Shown: piece by piece, positions 5,115 through 8,460 of the stretch
How positions within the stretch are numbered: the first letter of the stretch is position 1
How the letters are laid out: every line of letters starts with the position of its first letter
DNA from: Merdiplasma sp905207905
GTDB lineage: Bacteria > Bacillota > Clostridia > Lachnospirales > Lachnospiraceae
DNA: 8,460 nt
NCBI GenBank assembly: GCA_902475025.1
Contig: CABRXX010000091.1
Span: 1-8,460 of the forward strand
Reading direction: 5' to 3'
The notes under the pieces: generated by a model
Database searches by the model: none
Told to the model about the DNA's origin: nothing
The model's input: only the letters and a program-made list of their open reading frames with translations
Program-made: the position numbers and the translations under genes

Positions 5115-5975
5115 TCACTCTGTAGTTCCCTCTTGGGCCGTTTCTGTGGCTGCTTCTGGGATCCCCTTGGAAACTGCTTCTGTGGCTGTCTCCCCGTTAC
5201 CGTCAATGATGGTGATATCCTCTCCAAACCACTTTTTGGAAACAGCGGCCATAGTGCCGTCCTCAGCCATTTCTTTCAGAACCTCATTGACCTGATCCCG
5301 AAGCTTGGTGTTATCCAGCGCAAAGCCCACTCCATACTGCTCGGAGGCAATCTCCTGACTCAGTATCACAAAGCCCCCTTCTCTCTTCTCGATCTGATAT
5401 CCTGCCACTACAATATCCATAGCAATGGCATCTACAGCGCCGGATTCCAAATCCATAAATGCCGTATTATAATCCGCCACTGTCTGCAGCGCCCCAAAGG
5501 TTCCGGTAAGGTCCTGATTTTCATTCAACGCCGCCTCAGCAGAAGAGTCCGTCTGAACCTCTACAATCTTTCCTGCCAAACCTTCCCAGTCTGTGATTCC
5601 TGAATCCTCCGTTACCACAAACACCTGCTTATTATCCAGATAGGGATCGCTCCAGGCATACTCTTCTTCTCTCCCGTTCATGGTAAATCCATTCCAGATA
5701 CAATCAATCGTTCCTGACTCCAGTTCCATATCTTTGGCATCCCAGGCAATGGGCTGAGGAACAAAGGTAAGTCCAAGTCTCTTGGCCGTCTCCTCTGCCA
5801 GCTCGATATCAAATCCGGTATAGCCTCCGTCATCTGCCACAAATCCCATGGGCGGAAAATCCTGGTCAAAGCCTACGGTGAAGGTCTTTTCTTCCTCCGC
5901 CCCTGCCGCCAAAGCGCCTGCCATAGAAACTGCCATAGCCAATACGGTAACTGCTGTAAACATACTCTTTTTCAT
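5115..5975 (-). CDS. Extracellular amino acid-binding protein (SBP_bac_3), apparently not a lipoprotein
   Basis: This 286-residue protein captures an amino acid outside the cell and passes it to the permease. It has a signal peptide (KK at 2-3, hydrophobic core 6-24, likely cleavage after AAGA near residue 26). The SBP family 3 fold is seen in FTVGFDQDFPPMGF (32-45), GFDIELAEETAKRLG (54-68), DCIWNGFTMNGREEEYAWSDPYL (91-113) and KWFGED (248-253). The signal peptide has no lipobox Cys; the only Cys in the protein is Cys92, so lipid anchoring is ruled out if this start is right. After the fold comes an acidic Thr/Glu/Ala-rich tail (about 258-286). The start is fixed by an AGGAGG site (5983-5988) with 7-nt spacing. 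It is the first gene of the operon, with its own promoter and a structured leader. The exact substrate is unknown. Confidence 0.92.
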   Translation of the reverse strand: MKKSMFTAVTVLAMAVSMAGALAAGAEEEKTFTVGFDQDFPPMGFVADDGGYTGFDIELAEETAKRLGLTFVPQPIAWDAKDMELESGTIDCIWNGFTMNGREEEYAWSDPYLDNKQVFVVTEDSGITDWEGLAGKIVEVQTDSSAEAALNENQDLTGTFGALQTVADYNTAFMDLESGAVDAIAMDIVVAGYQIEKREGGFVILSQEIASEQYGVGFALDNTKLRDQVNEVLKEMAEDGTMAAVSKKWFGEDITIIDGNGETATEAVSKGIPEAATETAQEGTTE

Positions 5976-6098
5976 AATTCTTCCTCCTCATACTGCCGGA
6001 GAGAATATCTGCATGGATACGAAAGAACTTCTCTCCCGGATGTTTTCTTACATCAGTGCATTGCTTTATTATATTAGCACTGCACTTCACTAAAATTT
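5976..6098 (-). promoter_or_regulatory. Structured 5' leader of the amino acid ABC operon
   Basis: The ~120-nt leader from the predicted start site contains three contiguous stem-loops in transcript order: AGTGCAGTGC/GCAATGCACT (6077-6086/6055-6064; one mismatch, 12-nt A/T-rich loop), GATGT/ACATC (6050-6054/6039-6043; 6-nt loop), and CCGGGAGAGAA/TTCTCTCCGG (6029-6039/5996-6005; one bulge, 23-nt loop). The ribosome binding site follows 7 nt later. There is no T-box signature, and I do not recognise a known riboswitch. A cis-regulatory or mRNA-stabilising role is inferred. Confidence 0.5.
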
Positions 6099-6104
6099 AG
6101 GTGT

Positions 6105-6133
6105 ATATTAACACAAAGAGCCAGCGCTGTCAA
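6105..6133 (-). promoter_or_regulatory. Near-perfect sigma-A promoter of the amino acid ABC operon
   Basis: The minus strand has TTGACA (6128-6133), a 17-bp spacer and TAATAT (6105-6110). The predicted start is near 6098. The -35 hexamer forms exactly the loop of the hairpin 6118-6143 that ends the upstream transcription unit. Confidence 0.8.
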
Positions 6134-6143
6134 GCGTTGGCTC
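6118..6143 (-). terminator. Terminator-like hairpin of the SGNH-mscS unit, overlapping the next promoter
   Basis: GAGCCAACGC (6134-6143) and GCGCTGGCTC (6118-6127) pair on the minus strand in a 10-bp stem with one mismatch around a 6-nt loop. TTTGTGTT follows. The T tract is imperfect, so termination may be partial. On the plus strand the mismatch becomes a G-T pair. It could instead serve as an inverted-repeat operator centred on the -35 of the ABC promoter. Confidence 0.6.
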
Positions 6144-6148
6144 AAAAT

Positions 6149-6169
6149 TGATTTCTATCTGATTTCTAT
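6149..6169 (-). promoter_or_regulatory. Tandem 10-bp direct repeat upstream of the ABC promoter
   Basis: ATAGAAATCA occurs twice on the minus strand (6160-6169 and 6149-6158) with an 11-bp period, one helical turn. The copies lie about 51-71 bp upstream of the predicted start, a typical position for an activator site or an UP-like element. Function is inferred from position only. Confidence 0.35.
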
Positions 6170-6222
6170 TATTCCATAACATATCCTTCTAATTCATTTC
6201 TGTACATATATATTGGAATTAT

Positions 6223-7107
6223 TTACTGCTTTGCTTCTTTCTCCTGCACCACCTGCACGTGGGGGTAAGCAAACTCCAGATCCGGCTCTTCCATAAAACA
6301 GTACAGCAGCCGTTTCCTTATGTCACTGCAGGCAGCAAAGTTCTCTTCTACTGTCTTTGTCACTACAGAGGCACGGAGGGAAATTCCGTCGGGATCCAGC
6401 CCCCGAACCAGCACTGCCACCGGCTGCTGGATATTTTTTTCTTCCCGCACCTGTCTTACATAAGGATGCATTGCAATCTCCCTGGAAGCTATGGCAATGG
6501 CCTTCTCCAAGTTGGATTCATAGGTAATAGAAAAATCCAGAAAATTGGAACTTACAGATTTTGCGTCAAAATAACTGTTGTCAATGACACACATGTCCAT
6601 TTTGGAGTTGGGTACAATCACATGGGAAGAATTTATCACATTCCGGATAATGGTGCTTCGCAGATCAATGGACTGGATATAGCCGGTGATCTGCTGTCCG
6701 TCAATATTGATACACACCCTGTCACCGATCTGAAACGGTCGGAAAATAGACAGAATAAAGCCATGAACAATATTGGTCAGCCCTTCCTGAAAAACAAAGC
6801 CCAAAACTACTACGATCAGGGAGGAGGACATAAGGATCTGGCTGGTAAAACTGGAGAGCACCTGAGAGAGACTGCAGATCTTCATTCCAATGGTAATCAC
6901 CAGAAACGCTTTTAGGCAGCCCTCAAAGAAACTCACATGAAGTTTTCCCTTCTTTTTTAAGGGTTTAAAAGCAAGGCTCACCAGCTTAAGGCTGATCAGC
7001 AACACTGCCAGCAAAAACAGACCGTAATACAGATTGTCAGAAGTAATGGCCTGCAAAAAAGATTTTGCAGACCCCTTCAATTCTTCATAATTTTCATTTC
7101 CTGTCAT
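6223..7107 (-). CDS. MscS-family small-conductance mechanosensitive channel
   Basis: This 294-residue membrane protein fits the MscS core size of about 286. Hydrophobic segments lie near residues 27-47 (TM1), 63-84 (TM2) and 92-122 (TM3). The hallmark runs from the pore helix FQEGLTNIVHGF (106-117) into RPFQIGDRV (123-131), then a beta domain with VIVPNSKM (163-170) and an alpha/beta cytoplasmic vestibule to about 284. Such channels open under membrane tension during osmotic downshock and release solutes. Compared with E. coli MscS, the Gly/Ala-rich first half of TM3 is replaced by bulky aliphatics (LIVVVLGFVF), with Phe104 aligning about with gate Leu109. Gating may therefore differ. The gene starts one base after the preceding stop (TGA-T-ATG), so translation is coupled to the SGNH gene. 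Confidence 0.88.
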   Translation of the reverse strand: MTGNENYEELKGSAKSFLQAITSDNLYYGLFLLAVLLISLKLVSLAFKPLKKKGKLHVSFFEGCLKAFLVITIGMKICSLSQVLSSFTSQILMSSSLIVVVLGFVFQEGLTNIVHGFILSIFRPFQIGDRVCINIDGQQITGYIQSIDLRSTIIRNVINSSHVIVPNSKMDMCVIDNSYFDAKSVSSNFLDFSITYESNLEKAIAIASREIAMHPYVRQVREEKNIQQPVAVLVRGLDPDGISLRASVVTKTVEENFAACSDIRKRLLYCFMEEPDLEFAYPHVQVVQEKEAKQ

Positions 7108-7108
7108 A

Positions 7109-8197
7109 TCAGTTTTTCACCTTACGGATAATATATTGATACAGCTTGCGGCTTACTTCCGCCGGATAATGAGTCCCGTCATAAGCAGTAAAATCAATCT
7201 GGAAAAGATAATCATAACCGCCAATACACTGCCTTCCAAACTCTGCCTTCATGGCTCTATTAAACTGCTGACGGCGCACATTTTTGGCGGCCTGTCTCTC
7301 CGGATCTCCGGGAGTACAGTCCAAAAAATAGAACTTTGTCTTTGGATATTTTGCCATCAGTTTTTTATAGTATTTGATATAAAATTTCAGGTTTTTGGTG
7401 TCATTATTTCCCAGGTTAAAAATCACTTTGCATCTGGGATTCTTTTTCAAATACTGTTCCAGCTTCGGTCCTGCTGTGCTTACCAGCCAATTATAGCCCT
7501 GTCCTCCCTTGGCAATGAATATGGTGTCCTTGCCTCTTACCTTTGTACTCATATCCTCAATCCGGGAAGCCCCCACGATAATATATTTATCTGTCCTGGA
7601 AGGCGTCTTTACAATGCCGTTCTTATCAATTTTTCGCCCGTCCACTGTTTTGTTTTTTACCCGGACGCCATTCTTATCTACATAGCTGTTGCCCACCCAG
7701 GAACTTTTTACCGCCGTCTTGGTCTCTCTGGAAAAATAATACTGCTTTCCTCCAATGGTTTTCCAGCCGCAGCCGTATTGAATCCCCTCAGATCCGTAAT
7801 AAACCATGCCCTGAGCAGTGCGTCTCCATTTGTTTACATAAACAGCCCCTTTGGAATCTGCATAATACTTCTTACCATTATAATAGAAGCTCCCTGTCTG
7901 CACATAACCGGAACGATCAAAACAGTACACTTTATTTCCTGCGCTGTACCATTTGTTCTTCAGGAAGCCTCCCGTTTTCTTCTGATAGCGGATCCCACGG
8001 CTGCTCTTTACCCATTTTCCTTTGGGAAGCTTATTCTTCCTGGCCACAGCCACCATATTCCTGTAAGTACCGGAACTCCCCTGCGTGTGGCCGCCCCCAG
8101 ACACGGCAGCCTGAACCGAAACTGCGCTGGTCATCATCACCGCCATAGCCAACAGAAGCAAACATCCTCTTTTCCATCTATTAATCAAAAACCTCAT
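7109..8197 (-). CDS. Secreted SGNH-hydrolase-like protein with choline-binding-type wall repeats
   Basis: The 362-residue protein has a signal peptide (RWKR then a hydrophobic core, 7-27; likely cleavage after VQA at 30). Residues about 62-195 hold aromatic/Gly wall-binding repeats (GFLKNKWYSAGNKVYCFD, GSFYYNGKKYYADSKG, GWKTIGGKQYYFS). Residues about 203-362 form an SGNH/GDSL-like domain: block I VGASRIEDM (208-216) with candidate nucleophile Ser211, NLGNND (261-266) as the Gly/Asn block, and DGTHYP (340-345) giving Asp340 and His343. The usual Asp of GDS is Ala here. A wall-bound esterase or deacetylase acting on peptidoglycan or surface glycan is inferred. The ATG at 8197 follows AAGGAG (8204-8209) with 6-nt spacing. 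A TTG at 8233 would add 12 residues, but it lies within about 10 nt of the predicted transcription start. It is first in the unit with the MscS gene. Confidence 0.82.
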   Translation of the reverse strand: MRFLINRWKRGCLLLLAMAVMMTSAVSVQAAVSGGGHTQGSSGTYRNMVAVARKNKLPKGKWVKSSRGIRYQKKTGGFLKNKWYSAGNKVYCFDRSGYVQTGSFYYNGKKYYADSKGAVYVNKWRRTAQGMVYYGSEGIQYGCGWKTIGGKQYYFSRETKTAVKSSWVGNSYVDKNGVRVKNKTVDGRKIDKNGIVKTPSRTDKYIIVGASRIEDMSTKVRGKDTIFIAKGGQGYNWLVSTAGPKLEQYLKKNPRCKVIFNLGNNDTKNLKFYIKYYKKLMAKYPKTKFYFLDCTPGDPERQAAKNVRRQQFNRAMKAEFGRQCIGGYDYLFQIDFTAYDGTHYPAEVSRKLYQYIIRKVKN

Positions 8198-8248
8198 AAT
8201 TAACTCCTTGCAGACGCTGTTGTTTCCCTTCAAACTTCTCCTACTTAT

Positions 8249-8276
8249 ACTATACTATATTACAAAATTTTTACAA
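8249..8276 (-). promoter_or_regulatory. Candidate promoter of the SGNH-mscS unit
   Basis: The minus strand has TTGTAA (8271-8276) and TATAGT (8249-8254) 16 bp apart in a very A/T-rich stretch. The start would be near 8242, giving a ~45-nt leader to the ATG at 8197. TATA-like repeats here allow other -10 choices, so the exact position is uncertain. Confidence 0.45.
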
Positions 8277-8351
8277 GAAATTAATTCTTAATTTTATTTA
8301 TCCGCTGACAGAATGAAAATTTCGAAAAATCTCTATGACTGAGATCCTGGA

Positions 8352-8458
8352 GTCAGAAAGAACCAATTTCACTTCCTGCAAGGCGCTTTCTCTCTGCGTA
8401 CTGGGCGTACGCAGAGAGAAAGCAACACAGACAGGAAACGAAATTAGCTCTTTCTGAC
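8352..8458. repeat. 107-bp near-palindrome at the right edge
   Basis: The inner arms GCTTTCTCTCTGCGTAC (8385-8401) and its exact complement (8407-8423) form a perfect 17-bp stem around a TGGGC loop. Outside an asymmetric internal loop, TTCCTG/CAGGAA (8373-8378/8432-8437), ATTTC/GAAAT pairs (8365-8370/8440-8445) and GTCAGAAAGA/TCTTTCTGAC (8352-8361/8449-8458) continue the pairing. Neither strand has a T tract after it inside the window, so it is not an ordinary terminator. It resembles a MITE-like or other palindromic intergenic repeat, or the fold of a structured RNA. It may extend beyond the edge. Confidence 0.75.
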
Positions 8459-8460
8459 CG

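Noticed and set aside
5976..6098. T-box riboswitch ahead of the amino acid transport operon
   Set aside because: The leader is too short and lacks the conserved T-box sequence and an antiterminator/terminator pair.
7136..8203. A 355-codon plus-strand frame opposite the SGNH gene
   Set aside because: It is fully antisense to a gene with clear domains, has no ribosome binding site, and its translation shows no recognisable protein features.
8198..8233. TTG start at 8233 for the SGNH protein
   Set aside because: The predicted transcription start lies only about 10 nt upstream, while the ATG at 8197 has AAGGAG at good spacing and begins a normal signal peptide.

Overview
The window looks like chromosomal DNA of a low-to-moderate GC Gram-positive anaerobe, most likely a Lachnospiraceae-type Clostridia. 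The reasons are strong AGGAGG-like ribosome binding sites, A/T-rich sigma-A promoters, choline-binding-type wall repeats, a polar amino acid ABC operon, and a short repeated ORF cassette that I associate (from memory, unverified) with Lachnospiraceae. Every supported gene is on the minus strand, so transcription runs from high to low coordinates.

Layout from right to left (direction of transcription). 8460-8198: a ~107-bp near-palindrome (8352-8458), then a promoter. 8197-6223: a two-gene unit encoding a secreted, wall-bound SGNH-hydrolase-like protein and an MscS-family channel, one base apart. It ends in a hairpin whose loop is the -35 hexamer of the next promoter. 6133-3544: a complete polar amino acid ABC importer (binding protein, permease, ATPase) with a ~120-nt structured leader and its own terminator. 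3544-3396: a compact cassette of two related palindromes, a 24-codon ORF and a strong terminator. 3420-959: an operon of two COG0523/CobW GTPases. The first carries a 45-bp tandem repeat encoding a His/Cys-rich metal-binding stretch; the second is fused to a DUF1980/TIGR03943-like C-terminal domain. The operon closes with a long hairpin terminator. 872-107: a promoter bracketed by two inverted copies of a 14-bp operator-like motif, driving a degenerate Y1/REP-type transposase-like protein without its catalytic residues. 67-1: a near-consensus promoter and ribosome binding site for a gene beyond the left edge.

Functional themes are metal handling (the GTPase pair), amino acid uptake (ABC operon), and envelope or turgor functions (SGNH protein plus MscS). 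The least ordinary parts are the domesticated transposase-like protein with twin operators, the GTPase-DUF1980 fusion with its His/Cys-repeat partner, the repeated small-ORF cassette, the promoter/terminator fusion ahead of the ABC operon, and the large palindrome at the right edge. I see no CRISPR array, rRNA, tRNA or intact insertion sequence.
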